Source: an uncultured Lachnospiraceae bacterium | Lineage (GTDB): Bacteria; Bacillota; Clostridia; Lachnospirales; Lachnospiraceae | Direction: 5' to 3' | Length of the DNA stretch: 64,000 nucleotides | Assembly (NCBI GenBank): GCA_904395885.1 | Contig: CAJFOF010000008.1 | Span: 60,805-124,804, forward strand | In this document: positions 18,673 to 28,051 of the stretch, one piece after another | Layout of the letters: every line of letters begins with the position of its first letter | How positions within the stretch are numbered: position 1 is the first letter of the stretch | Program-made: the position numbers and the translations under genes | The notes under the pieces: generated by a model | The model's database searches: none | Seen by the model: the letters and a program-made list of their open reading frames with translations, nothing else | Told to the model about the DNA's origin: nothing

Positions 18673-20316
18673 TTATTCAGAAGTACTCATACTAGAATTG
18701 TTTAAATACGTTTCATAGGCCTCCTGATTGATCTCCAAAGCTCTGTCGATACCCCTGGCCTTCAGCTCTTCTACAAATTCATCGTACTCTGCTTCAAAAT
18801 CAGCAACCCCCAGAACCCATGACTGGAATTTTTCTTCCACATAAGGCTGAATGCTTGCCATTAAATTCTGATATTCGGTCGTTACCTCTGCCGTATATTT
18901 CAGTTCCAATTCTCCGTCTGCGTAGGGAGGCATGTCTTCTCCGAACCATTCGGGATGAGAATCGTACAGCTCGCTGGCCTCTCTTCCAATATCCGTCATA
19001 GTTGCTTTCTCGTACTCTCCGTCCTGGCACATTCCGATACGATACTGAGCTCCGATAGAGCGGAGATATCCAATGGGAGTCAGTTCAGACTGAAGAACTT
19101 TATCTGTAAAGTGCTTGGTTCCATCGGCATCCTTTGTGTAGGTATCCCCTTCGATGCCCCAGTTGATCAGCTCATCGCCTTCCTCTGTGAAGAAATAGTC
19201 CATAAATTTAATAACCGTAACCGGATCTTCGCACTGAGAAGAAATTCCCCATCCGGCTCCCGGATAGCGGCTCACTCTCTCTTTTACTACCCCGTGCTGG
19301 TCTGCAGGCGGTGCAAACGGTACCATTTCAAATCCTGGAATCGATTCCGCCAGAGATGTATTGTAGTTGCCTGCGCTGACCCAATCGTGGGTACAGCCGC
19401 CCAGGTTTCCGCTGAGAAGAGTGTCTCTTCCGGAGGCTCCTCTGGTGAAGATTTCGGGATCAATAATTCCCTCTGCGTACCACTGAATCATTCCGCGCAC
19501 ACCGTCCTTGAAATTTTCTTCCAGTGGTTCAAAGGTCATCTTGCCGTCCCTGGGATAAAACGTAGTGCTGGTATCCCACAGATACAGATATTCTTCCGGC
19601 ATTTTCCATCCCGCCCGGTCAAACAGCGGAATCTCATCCTGCAGCCCGTTCCCGTTGGGATCCTGAGTCCTGAAAGCATACAGAACATCATGCAGCTCAT
19701 CTACCGTGGTCGGAACTTCCAGCCCCAGCTTGTCCAGCCAGTCTTTGCGGATCCACCAGTATTCGGCGGAAAGCAGTTCCTGGTTTTTGGGAATATAATA
19801 AATATTTCCATCCAGCGACGTCGCCGCCTGGAGGAACCTGGGATCCTCTTCCATGGCCTGCTTAATGTGGGGCGCATACTGATCGATCAGGTCGTTCAGC
19901 GGGATCAGGCCGCCGTCCCGCCCCAGTTTTTCCATCTCAGTCGTATCCACATATCCGATAATATCGGCAAGCTGCCCGGAGCTTAACATCAGGTTAAATG
20001 CCTCTTCCTCGTTGGAATTCGTCAGGGAAATCGTCCCTTTTAAACTGATATTTGTCCTTTTTGCCGCTTCCTGCCAAACCTGCCAGGAGGAATCAAAAGG
20101 CATGTTATTAAAATTCAAAAAGATCGTGAACTCCTTGGGTTCTGCGCTGATCAGGCTTCCCTCCAATTCTTCCTGGGCCGCCTCTGTTCCCTCGCTACCA
20201 GCCTCCGCCTGGCTGGAAGCGGGTTGAGAGCTTTCAGCCGTCTGAGAACCTGCACTGCTGCATCCCACAAGGACGCACGCTGCTGTCAATAGTGTCACTG
20301 CTGTTTTCTTTTTCAT
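18673..20316 (-). CDS. sugar ABC transporter substrate-binding lipoprotein
   Basis: A 547-residue lipoprotein: KKK start, hydrophobic segment, lipobox LVGC with the lipid-bearing Cys at 19, then a Ser/Ala/Glu-rich spacer (about 20-50) and a large binding domain. Length and the two following-type permeases match the LplA/YtcQ family of complex-carbohydrate binding proteins. The ATG at 20316 has AAGGAG seven bases upstream; the ATG at 20334 itself contains that site and was rejected. Third gene of a permease-permease-SBP-sulfatase unit. Confidence 0.93.
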   Translation of the reverse strand: MKKKTAVTLLTAACVLVGCSSAGSQTAESSQPASSQAEAGSEGTEAAQEELEGSLISAEPKEFTIFLNFNNMPFDSSWQVWQEAAKRTNISLKGTISLTNSNEEEAFNLMLSSGQLADIIGYVDTTEMEKLGRDGGLIPLNDLIDQYAPHIKQAMEEDPRFLQAATSLDGNIYYIPKNQELLSAEYWWIRKDWLDKLGLEVPTTVDELHDVLYAFRTQDPNGNGLQDEIPLFDRAGWKMPEEYLYLWDTSTTFYPRDGKMTFEPLEENFKDGVRGMIQWYAEGIIDPEIFTRGASGRDTLLSGNLGGCTHDWVSAGNYNTSLAESIPGFEMVPFAPPADQHGVVKERVSRYPGAGWGISSQCEDPVTVIKFMDYFFTEEGDELINWGIEGDTYTKDADGTKHFTDKVLQSELTPIGYLRSIGAQYRIGMCQDGEYEKATMTDIGREASELYDSHPEWFGEDMPPYADGELELKYTAEVTTEYQNLMASIQPYVEEKFQSWVLGVADFEAEYDEFVEELKARGIDRALEINQEAYETYLNNSSMSTSE

Positions 20317-20372
20317 CTTCCTTCTCCTTTTCATTCTATTTCTGTTTGTTTACACCATCCCCGGCGGGTTCC

Positions 20373-21269
20373 TCAGCCTTTTACACCGCCTACCGTAAGA
20401 CCTGTCTTAAAATATTTCTGTACAAACGGGAATACCACCAGCATCGGTATGATCGCTATGATGATCATCGCATAAATAACGGTAGTAGGGGAGCTGAGAG
20501 AATCCGGCGTTACCAGCGCCGCATCAGCCGCATTGGCGACCCGGTCCACAATCATTTTCTTTAAGTGAACTTGAAGCGGCACCTTCGTCTCATCATTTAA
20601 AAGCTGCATAGGCCAAAAATATCCGTTCCAGCGGTTTACCGCATAAAACAATCCCACCGTCGCCAGTGCCGGCTTGGAAAGCGGCAGATAGATCTTAAAA
20701 AATACCGTGAAGTGATTCGCTCCGTCTATGAACGCGGCTTCTTCCAGCTCGTAGGGAACCTGTTCAAAAAAGCTCTTCATGATAATCAGGTTATACGTGT
20801 TGACCGCAAATCCCAGGATAATTGCCGTCCTGGTGTCCAAAAGCCCAAAAGCCCTGAAATTCAGGTATGTAGGGATAATTCCTGCATTGAACCACATCGT
20901 AAAAATCGTGAGCAGCGTAAAAAACTTTCTGAACACCAATTTCTTCTTCGACAGGGCGTAGGCCATTGTTGTAGTAAATGCCATATTTACGGCCACGCCG
21001 GCCACCGTATAAAAAATCGTATTGGCATACGCCATCCAAATTCCCGGTTTTGCTGCTGCCTGGCGGTAACTTTCCAACGTAAAACCCTTGATCGCAAACA
21101 TCACAGAACCGTTTTCTACGTAAAGAGGACGGCTGAAAGATGCAATTAGTACATAATAAATCGGATATAAAGCTACCACGGAAATCAGAATACCCAGGAC
21201 AGCCATGCCTACATTAAAAATCCGTTCTCCGGTTCCTATGACCCGGCCTTGTTCCTTTTTTTTCTTCAT
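20373..21269 (-). CDS. carbohydrate ABC transporter permease, LplC/MalG type
   Basis: A 298-residue inner-membrane protein with about six helices and the EAA loop EEAAFIDGANHFTVFFKIYLP at roughly 195-215. The late motif VQKYFKTGLTVGGVKG at the C-terminus is characteristic of the LplC/YteP-partner family. It forms the import channel with the upstream LplB-type permease. No ATPase is encoded nearby, as is common for this transporter class, which uses a shared MsmX-type ATPase. Confidence 0.93.
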   Translation of the reverse strand: MKKKKEQGRVIGTGERIFNVGMAVLGILISVVALYPIYYVLIASFSRPLYVENGSVMFAIKGFTLESYRQAAAKPGIWMAYANTIFYTVAGVAVNMAFTTTMAYALSKKKLVFRKFFTLLTIFTMWFNAGIIPTYLNFRAFGLLDTRTAIILGFAVNTYNLIIMKSFFEQVPYELEEAAFIDGANHFTVFFKIYLPLSKPALATVGLFYAVNRWNGYFWPMQLLNDETKVPLQVHLKKMIVDRVANAADAALVTPDSLSSPTTVIYAMIIIAIIPMLVVFPFVQKYFKTGLTVGGVKG

Positions 21270-21278
21270 GGCCCCTCC

Positions 21279-22229
21279 TTACCACAGCGCTGTGTCTGTC
21301 AGCTTGCGGCTGATCCGATTTGAAAGTGTTACCAGAACCAAGGCAATAACCGCTTCAAACATTCCCACAGCGGTCGCCAGACCGTAATTTCCATTCTCGA
21401 ATCCCAGCCGGTAAGAGTAAGTTGCAATGACATCTGCTGTCGCATACGTAGAGGGCTGATACAGCAGCAGGATTGCTTCGTACCCTACTTTTACCATTTT
21501 TCCAACATTCAAAACCAACATTGTAACCACAGTCGGCATAATCGCGGGAATGGTAATATGGCGTATCTTCTGGAATCTGCCGGCTCCGTCTACCGTAGCT
21601 GCTTCATAAAGCTGCGGGTCAATTCCCATAATAGCAGCGATAAAAACCAGGGCGTTAAAGCCGGCATTCTGCCACAGGGTCATTCCTGTATAAATTCCTC
21701 TGAAATATTGAGGCTGTACCATAAAATAGATGGGTTCAAAGCCCAGTTTGGTCAATATCAGGTTGATGATTCCCGTGCTAGGCGACAGAAAGTTGACAAC
21801 CATTCCGCAAACTACCACGACTGAAATAAAATGGGGCAGCAAGGTCGCTGTCTGTGTAAGCTTACTGATCGCCTTGTTCTTCATTTCCGTCACACAGATT
21901 GCCAACAAGATCGGAACGGGGAAGCACACCACGATCTGCCAAAAAGAAATCATCAGGGTATTTTTAAACACTCTGAGGAAATCACGACCGCTGAGAAAAT
22001 CTACAAAATTTTTCAGGCCTACAAATTCGCTCCCGTCAAATCCCCGGAAGATATTATAATCGTAAAATGCGATCCGCAAACCGGCCATAGGTTTGTAGGC
22101 AAATGCCAAGAACCACAGCAGACCCGGAAGCAGAAGAAGATAAAGTTGGTAATTCTTTCCTATACTTTTTATATTGCTCTTTATAGTATGCCCCTTTTTT
22201 CTCTCCTTCCGGATTTCCCTTTTTTGCAT
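21279..22229 (-). CDS. carbohydrate ABC transporter permease, LplB type
   Basis: A 316-residue permease with about six helices, starting with a basic segment and YQLYLLLLPGLLWFLAFAYKPMAGLRIAFYDY, typical of LplB. The EAA loop is YEAATVDGAGRFQKIRHITIP. AAGGAGG lies nine bases before the ATG. First gene of the minus-strand transporter unit, 253 bases from the divergent second sulfatase. The unit probably imports an oligosaccharide that the sulfatases desulfate. Confidence 0.93.
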   Translation of the reverse strand: MQKREIRKERKKGHTIKSNIKSIGKNYQLYLLLLPGLLWFLAFAYKPMAGLRIAFYDYNIFRGFDGSEFVGLKNFVDFLSGRDFLRVFKNTLMISFWQIVVCFPVPILLAICVTEMKNKAISKLTQTATLLPHFISVVVVCGMVVNFLSPSTGIINLILTKLGFEPIYFMVQPQYFRGIYTGMTLWQNAGFNALVFIAAIMGIDPQLYEAATVDGAGRFQKIRHITIPAIMPTVVTMLVLNVGKMVKVGYEAILLLYQPSTYATADVIATYSYRLGFENGNYGLATAVGMFEAVIALVLVTLSNRISRKLTDTALW

Positions 22230-22401
22230 TCGGGCATTCCTCCTTTTTCATTGCGTTTTGTCTGATGGCGCGCTCCATCGTTTGTGTCTATACTGTAAAA
22301 CAGAAATGTTCTCTGGTAAATCTTCTGTTTCCAAAAGGCTGACACATTGCCGGATTGCCCATCACCATTTTTCAAGTGTATCACCAAAGAGCAATATTCT
22401 A

Positions 22402-22430
22402 TTGATTTTTCATATATTTTATACTATATT
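22402..22430 (+). promoter_or_regulatory. promoter of the second sulfatase/AraC unit
   Basis: TTGATT (22402-22407), 17 bases, TATATT (22425-22430), 52 bases before the sulfatase start codon. The surrounding 253-bp divergent spacer also drives the transporter genes in the other direction; no clear operator was recognised in it. Confidence 0.45.
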
Positions 22431-22482
22431 TTTAGAAAAGTTCACACAAATCACCAATTATTTTACGCAAAGGAGCTATCAT

Positions 22483-23979
22483 ATGAACCGAACAAATTTT
22501 CTGTTGATTCTCTGCGATCAGCTTTCCGCATCTGCACTTAGTTTTTATGGAAATTCTTATTCCCATACCCCTAACCTGGATCGTCTGGCGGAAAAATCAG
22601 CAATTTTTGAATATACATATACCCCCTGTCCTCTCTGTCAGCCGGCACGGGCATCCTTCTGGACCTCCCGCTATCCCCACGAGACCGGTGTTCGCACTAA
22701 TCTCCCGCTTCAGCAGGTTCCCCGATTCCGGGAACAGCCCCATTCGGGGGAACCAGAAATCATGGCGTCACTTTCAGAAACGCTGCCGACTATGGGACAG
22801 CTTTTTTCAGAAGCAGGCTACCGGTGTGTCCATTTTGGCAAGACCCACGACTACGGTGCACTAAAAGGATTCCAGATTGTTCCGTCAGAAGAAGTCAAGA
22901 TTCCCCGAGAGAATCCTTCTATTAATTATGACTACGAGACCTTCCTGGATATCGACACGACACAAAAAGCCGTTCGTTGGCTGTCCACCGAGGCGAATTC
23001 CTGCGGCCAGCCCTTCTTAGCCGTAGCTGACCTGCAGAATCCTCACAACATTTGCTCTTATATTGGCGAAATGCGGGATGGCTGTCACCCTGATACCTTT
23101 CCTTTAGAGCGCAGTCTCCCGCCGCTGCCGGAAAATTTTGAATTTGATGATATTGGGAACCGGCCGCCCTTTATCCAGTACCTCTGCTGTGCCCACAGAA
23201 GGCTGCGCCACGCTTCCCACTGGACACCTCTTGATTACCAGTATTATCTGTACGCTTATTATCATTATTTATCCACTGTAGACCGCCAGATCGGAGAAAT
23301 TCTCTCCGCCCTGGAAGCAGGCAAAAATGCCGGCAATACAGCAGTTATCTTTTTTTCCGATCACGGAGAAGGAATGGCCGCTCACAGAATGGTAACAAAG
23401 TACGGCGTCTTTTATGAAGAAAGCAACCGTGTTCCCTTCCTGGTAAGCGGTCCTGGAATCCCTGCCGGGAAGCGAATAACAGGCGTCGCTTCCCTTCTGG
23501 ATCTGCTGCCGACGATGCTGGACTACGCTTCCCTCCCAGTCCCCGGAACCCTCTCCGGAATCAGCCTGGCCGATGCCCTTACCGGATCTTCAGAAGCTAC
23601 CGGCAATTCTTACATTGCCGCTGAATGGCACGATGAATTTAGAGATTATACCGTTCCCGGACGTATGATCTGTGATGAAAATTACAAATATACATGCTAT
23701 CTGGAGCCAGACAGTGAAGAACTGTTTGATCTGCAATCAGACAGGTTGGAAACAAAAAATCTCGCCCGGCTCCCCGAATATTCTCTGGTCTTAGAAAGCT
23801 ACCGGAGAAAGCTGGCAGACCATCTCGTAAAAACCAGCGATGATTTTCTGCGTCTTGCCGTGTCGGATACCTCCGCATACCGCCATCACCCTCTGGGATA
23901 TCAAAACCATCAGGGATTGAGTGCTGTTGAGGAGTACGCCATCTCCATAAAGGCAAAAGCGGCAGGCCAGCAGGCCTGA
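22483..23979 (+). CDS. Cys-type sulfatase (second of two)
   Basis: A 498-residue sulfatase-superfamily enzyme: CDQ at 11-13, formylglycine motif CQPAR with Cys52, FGKTH at about 118-122, and SDHGEG at 292-297. No signal peptide. The two sulfatases share only the family motifs and differ widely elsewhere, so they probably act on different linkages. A frame extends upstream to 22174, but AAAGGAG lies before the ATG at 22483 and the family N-terminus starts there. Followed by a transmembrane AraC regulator, likely in the same transcript. Confidence 0.93.
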   Translation: MNRTNFLLILCDQLSASALSFYGNSYSHTPNLDRLAEKSAIFEYTYTPCPLCQPARASFWTSRYPHETGVRTNLPLQQVPRFREQPHSGEPEIMASLSETLPTMGQLFSEAGYRCVHFGKTHDYGALKGFQIVPSEEVKIPRENPSINYDYETFLDIDTTQKAVRWLSTEANSCGQPFLAVADLQNPHNICSYIGEMRDGCHPDTFPLERSLPPLPENFEFDDIGNRPPFIQYLCCAHRRLRHASHWTPLDYQYYLYAYYHYLSTVDRQIGEILSALEAGKNAGNTAVIFFSDHGEGMAAHRMVTKYGVFYEESNRVPFLVSGPGIPAGKRITGVASLLDLLPTMLDYASLPVPGTLSGISLADALTGSSEATGNSYIAAEWHDEFRDYTVPGRMICDENYKYTCYLEPDSEELFDLQSDRLETKNLARLPEYSLVLESYRRKLADHLVKTSDDFLRLAVSDTSAYRHHPLGYQNHQGLSAVEEYAISIKAKAAGQQA

Positions 23980-24011
23980 TGGGCCGCAAACTTGGAAAAG
24001 GACTGATTTAT

Positions 24012-26264
24012 ATGCATTCTGTTGGAACCTACAAAAAAAGGCTTTACCGCTTCTTATTTGCCGCTGCCATCACAACGGCATCCATTCTCTGTATCCTGAC
24101 AGGAGTGTTTTTAAAACGTCAGTCTGCATCCGATTACCGCCATTACGTTGAGCAAACTGCCCATTCTCAGGAAAGTAGTTTTACGGTATCCGCCAGTATC
24201 ATTCTGCGGGCCGTCAATGAATGCCTAAAAAGCGGAGAATTAATACAATGGGCCGATTCTTCCTCCCTGCAGGAATTCTATTTTCATGCTATCAGCGCGG
24301 GGAAACGGCTGCGGCAGTCTACCACTGACATTCTTCAAATAGAATACCAGTTTGCCGCCACACCGTTAAACCCCCGCAGCTTTAACGGCACCATAACCGA
24401 TATGGTTCTGACTTCCAGCGGTTCCGTGAATGTCGAGAAATATTGCAGTGCCGAACAGATTCCAGAGAAAGAGTATCTGAAAATTATCGAATATTTTCAG
24501 GATCACAATCAGCCCTACCTTTTGCCTCATTACGACAGTGAAACAGGGCAATTAACGGCTTTCCATTACATTTTAAAAGACATTGGAAAGCAGAATCCTG
24601 TCCTTCTGTTTGTTTCTATTCCTATAGAAACTTTTATTAGCGATCCTCTGGCAGAATCTTTTTTTATTTTTAATGCTGACAGGATTCTCGCTTTTTCTTC
24701 CGTGGACGAGTCAGTCCGAGAGGAAAGCGTTTCCTATTACCGGCGCTTACTGGCAAGCGAAGACATCGCCGCATACAGCACCCCCCAGATGGACAACGGT
24801 CATTATCTTGTTGTCTCGACGATTTCGCCTCTGCAATGGCAGATTGCGTCTGTATATCCGCCGAAATCTCTTCACACAGGCACCATTGCAGTATTTACCC
24901 TCGTCGTATTTCTTATTATCGCCCTTTTTCTCTTCCTCAGTTATTGCATGGTAGAGCGTCTGTACCATCCTATGGAGGAACTGTTTGAGTCTTCCGGAAT
25001 GGCCGAACCAGCCGGAAATACGTCTGTAGATGAATTTCAGATCATCCGCACGAATATGGAAAAAATTACGGAGTTGGGAAATCTTCTCCACACCGCAGTG
25101 GAAGAAAATAATTTTCTCATGTCAAATCAATCTTACAAAGAGCTCCTTTTTTCAAACAATCCTGCGGCATTTCACCCTGAGCAGTTTGAAGCGCCTGACT
25201 CAGACTACTGTGTTGCCATCGGAGAGACGTTCTCTGCGGAAGACGATTATGCATTTCAGGTCATTTCCCTGCAGAAAAGCATTGCCTGTGACATGGCTGC
25301 CCGCAGAGATGATTTAATTTATATTAATCTTGATTATAACCGGTATGCTCTCATACTCCAGGTTCCCTCTTTAGAAGGGGGAAAATCCATCCTGTCGTCT
25401 CTTCTCCGCTCTATGGAAAGCAATGACTCTCTGGCAGAATCCGACTATCGGATTGTATTATCCAATGTTCACAAGGGCCTGAACCAGCTTCACCTCTGCT
25501 ATCAGGAGGCGCTTCGCATACTGGAATTTCGGTATTTTCATGCAAAATCCCGGCTGATCACGTACGAAGAAATCTCTTCTATTGACGCCGTGACTTACTC
25601 CTATCCCCTGGAGACAGAAAATCGGCTGATACAATGTGCTCTGGATGGCCGGGAAGAGGCTATTACCATTTTTGAAAACGTAATCCGGGAAAATATACGG
25701 GCTAAGGATCTGTCCAAAGAAACTCTCCAGAATCTGATCTATGCCCTGATCGGGACTCTGTCAAGAATCTTTCAGGAATTAAAAACCACACCGGAAGAAT
25801 TGCTGGGCAAACAGGTTGACTACAAATACCTCTACAATCACTGGAATGACTCCGCCGTTTATCTCCAGATTAAGGAACTGCTGGAAGAAATTATCCAGGC
25901 AATCAATCAGAGAGACAGCAGCCGCGATCATGAACTTTTAGATAAGATGTTGGGATATATTTATGAAAATTACTGGGATAACATCATGCTGACCGATCTG
26001 GCAGATTATGTCAATATCTCTCCCAAATACTGCGGCATCTTGTTTAAAGAATTAAGCGATAACAATTTTAAAGACTTTCTCAACCGTTACCGCATAGAAA
26101 AGTCAAAAGAAATTTTAAAGAAAAATCCTTCCGTCAAAATTGTGGAGTTGAGCGCCATGGTAGGGTTCAACTCCTCCAATAGCTTTATCCGGGTATTTAA
26201 CAAGTATGTCGGTGTCTCCCCCAAAGCTTACCGCGAACGGCTCTGGGAGCAGCAAAACAAATAG
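24012..26264 (+). CDS. transmembrane AraC-family regulator with extracellular sensor domain
   Basis: A one-component system of about 750 residues: membrane helix near 10-33, an extracellular sensor segment (about 34-285, Cache-like), a second helix (GTIAVFTLVVFLIIALFLFL), a HAMP-like and intermediate region, then two AraC HTH motifs in the last ~100 residues (LTDLADYVNISPKYCGILFKE and VELSAMVGFNSSNSFIRVF). Relatives sense extracellular glycans and switch on adjacent sugar-use genes, so it probably controls the divergent transporter and both sulfatases (inference). An ATG at 23979 overlaps the sulfatase stop; 24012 was preferred for its AAAAGGA site. Confidence 0.88.
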   Translation: MHSVGTYKKRLYRFLFAAAITTASILCILTGVFLKRQSASDYRHYVEQTAHSQESSFTVSASIILRAVNECLKSGELIQWADSSSLQEFYFHAISAGKRLRQSTTDILQIEYQFAATPLNPRSFNGTITDMVLTSSGSVNVEKYCSAEQIPEKEYLKIIEYFQDHNQPYLLPHYDSETGQLTAFHYILKDIGKQNPVLLFVSIPIETFISDPLAESFFIFNADRILAFSSVDESVREESVSYYRRLLASEDIAAYSTPQMDNGHYLVVSTISPLQWQIASVYPPKSLHTGTIAVFTLVVFLIIALFLFLSYCMVERLYHPMEELFESSGMAEPAGNTSVDEFQIIRTNMEKITELGNLLHTAVEENNFLMSNQSYKELLFSNNPAAFHPEQFEAPDSDYCVAIGETFSAEDDYAFQVISLQKSIACDMAARRDDLIYINLDYNRYALILQVPSLEGGKSILSSLLRSMESNDSLAESDYRIVLSNVHKGLNQLHLCYQEALRILEFRYFHAKSRLITYEEISSIDAVTYSYPLETENRLIQCALDGREEAITIFENVIRENIRAKDLSKETLQNLIYALIGTLSRIFQELKTTPEELLGKQVDYKYLYNHWNDSAVYLQIKELLEEIIQAINQRDSSRDHELLDKMLGYIYENYWDNIMLTDLADYVNISPKYCGILFKELSDNNFKDFLNRYRIEKSKEILKKNPSVKIVELSAMVGFNSSNSFIRVFNKYVGVSPKAYRERLWEQQNK

Positions 26265-26270
26265 TTCCTC

Positions 26271-26296
26271 CTATCCGGCCAGAATCGGCCGGATAG
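26271..26296. other. perfect inverted repeat between convergent genes
   Basis: CTATCCGGCC (26271-26280) and GGCCGGATAG (26287-26296), 6-base loop. It sits between the stops of the AraC regulator and the hydrolase genes. No T-run follows on either strand, so it may protect RNA 3' ends rather than terminate. Confidence 0.6.
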
Positions 26297-26305
26297 CATA
26301 AATAG

Positions 26306-27160
26306 TCAAACTTGGTTGGATTTTCCCGCCCCGTACCATGGAAAGAAATGATCCAGCCAGGTTTGTCCCAGTTCCGGCCAAACACTGCAGGCCAGCGGCT
26401 TCTCAACCGATCCGTTTTTCGATGTCATCCGGTCGGCAAGTCCAAGGCCGTGCTTCCCCTCCGGAAACAGGTGAAACTCTGCAGGCACCCCAGCTTTTCT
26501 CAGGGCACCTAAGAAAAGGAGAGAATTTTCTGCCGGGACCGTCCCGTCAGCCAGAGTGTGCCACAGAAAAACCGGCGGGACATCGCTGCTCACCTGCTTC
26601 TCCAGAGACATCCTATCTTTCATTTCCTCATACCGGTCTCCCAACAGGTTGTGAAAGCTGCCCTTGTGGGCAAATTCCCCGGAAGTAATGACCGGATAGC
26701 TGAGCATCAGCCCGTTTGGGCGGATATCTTCAGACGTTTTTCCCAGTCTTCCGGCAAGTTCCCGATCCTTTTTCCAGAACACGGCAAGACAGGCTGCCAA
26801 GTGACCGCCTGCAGAGCTTCCCTGAACGATAATCTGGTCTTTCAGAATCCCCCACTCATCAGCCCGCTCCCTCAGGAGAGCGACCGAGGCCGCGAGCTGA
26901 AGCAGGGCCGTCGGATAATGAATCCCTTTCCCGCAGCTATAGCGCAGAACGGCTGTGTGGTATCCCATGGACATAAAACGGAGAGCGATCCCCTCCGCCT
27001 CTACATCAGAAGTTCTCTCATAGGCGCCTCCCGGGCACAGGAGAATCACAGGCCTCTTATTTCCATAATCCAGCTCCCGGCTGGGGGACCAAAAATATGT
27101 ATACAGCCGGCCTGCTTCCGATTCCCCCGGCGTCTGAATCGTCAAAACTTCGTGAATCAT
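26306..27160 (-). CDS. alpha/beta hydrolase, BD-FAE-like esterase
   Basis: A 284-residue cytoplasmic hydrolase. Oxyanion-hole segment ILLCPGGAYE near 40-48, nucleophile elbow GSSAGGHLAA with the serine near 116, Asp in WHTLADGTVPAENS and His in PEGKHGLGLA complete the triad. These match the carbohydrate-ester hydrolase group that includes acetyl-xylan-type and bifunctional feruloyl esterases; the role here may be removing acyl groups from imported sugars. The ATG at 27160 was chosen over a GTG at 27166 because GGAGG is seven bases upstream. It follows the TauE/SafE gene by 18 bases in one unit. Confidence 0.87.
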   Translation of the reverse strand: MIHEVLTIQTPGESEAGRLYTYFWSPSRELDYGNKRPVILLCPGGAYERTSDVEAEGIALRFMSMGYHTAVLRYSCGKGIHYPTALLQLAASVALLRERADEWGILKDQIIVQGSSAGGHLAACLAVFWKKDRELAGRLGKTSEDIRPNGLMLSYPVITSGEFAHKGSFHNLLGDRYEEMKDRMSLEKQVSSDVPPVFLWHTLADGTVPAENSLLFLGALRKAGVPAEFHLFPEGKHGLGLADRMTSKNGSVEKPLACSVWPELGQTWLDHFFPWYGAGKSNQV

Positions 27161-27178
27161 CGCCACCCCTCCAAAGTC

Positions 27179-27964
27179 TTACCCTACAAAGCGGTAAATA
27201 TTATAAATGTTAATGAAAATCAGCACGACCATCAGCCCAATGAACAGTTTATCCACCGTCTTGGAATCAATCTTTTTATTGATGGCTCTCCCTGCCATTC
27301 CTCCGGCAATTCCAGAGATAATCATCAGAATAAGCAGCACAGGGTCAAATTCCGGCACCGTCCCGGTCAAAAGAGTATTGGCCAGACTGGTAATCTGGGA
27401 AAAGAGAATAATGTACAGCGAATTAGCTGCCGCCGTTTTCGTGTCCATAGAGAAAAAGTAAAACAGCACCACCAGATTGATAGGACCGCCCCCGATTCCC
27501 AGGAAGGAGGACATGATTCCCAATACCAGGCCGATTGCCAGACATACTCCTACATGGGTCAGCTTATGAGTCCTGATCTGTTCTTTTTTGATCGTATACA
27601 GCAGCGTTCCTATAGTAATCACTACCAGGCAGGCTGCCTGTACCGCTCCCACCATGTCCTGATCGGCGAACTGGCCCGACAGGTACTGAAACATCATTTT
27701 GCCAACAATTCCTCCCACCGCTGCGCCTATGGCAAGAGGTGTTCCTGTCTTCATATCAACGCCTGAATCTCCTGCCAGCTTAGAACGGACTACCGAATAG
27801 CAGGACATGGACAGTACCGTGCATCCTGACAGGAAACTGATCGCAGCCACGCTGAGCACACCAAAGGCATCCAGAGTCGGCTTAATGATAACGCCGCCGC
27901 CGATCCCGCAGATGGCCCCCACTATTGATGCGCCAAAACTTACTAATACAAATAACGCATACAT
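27179..27964 (-). CDS. TauE/SafE (TSUP) family sulfite/anion exporter
   Basis: A 261-residue membrane protein with seven to eight helices and the two family half-repeats: GAICGIGGGVIIKPTLDAFG near 16-35 and GIMSSFLGIGGGPINLVVLF near 150-170. TSUP proteins export sulfite, sulfoacetate or related anions. Its position 1 kb from the sulfatase genes suggests export of released sulfate or sulfite, but this is inference only. AAGGAG precedes the ATG. Cotranscribed with the hydrolase. Confidence 0.9.
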   Translation of the reverse strand: MYALFVLVSFGASIVGAICGIGGGVIIKPTLDAFGVLSVAAISFLSGCTVLSMSCYSVVRSKLAGDSGVDMKTGTPLAIGAAVGGIVGKMMFQYLSGQFADQDMVGAVQAACLVVITIGTLLYTIKKEQIRTHKLTHVGVCLAIGLVLGIMSSFLGIGGGPINLVVLFYFFSMDTKTAAANSLYIILFSQITSLANTLLTGTVPEFDPVLLILMIISGIAGGMAGRAINKKIDSKTVDKLFIGLMVVLIFINIYNIYRFVG

Positions 27965-28051
27965 AAATTTTCTCTCCTTTTCCTCAGTATTTTTTCTAAC
28001 TATATATTGTACCTAAGTCTGCCTGATAGTTCAAGCAAAGAGAAAAAATCT

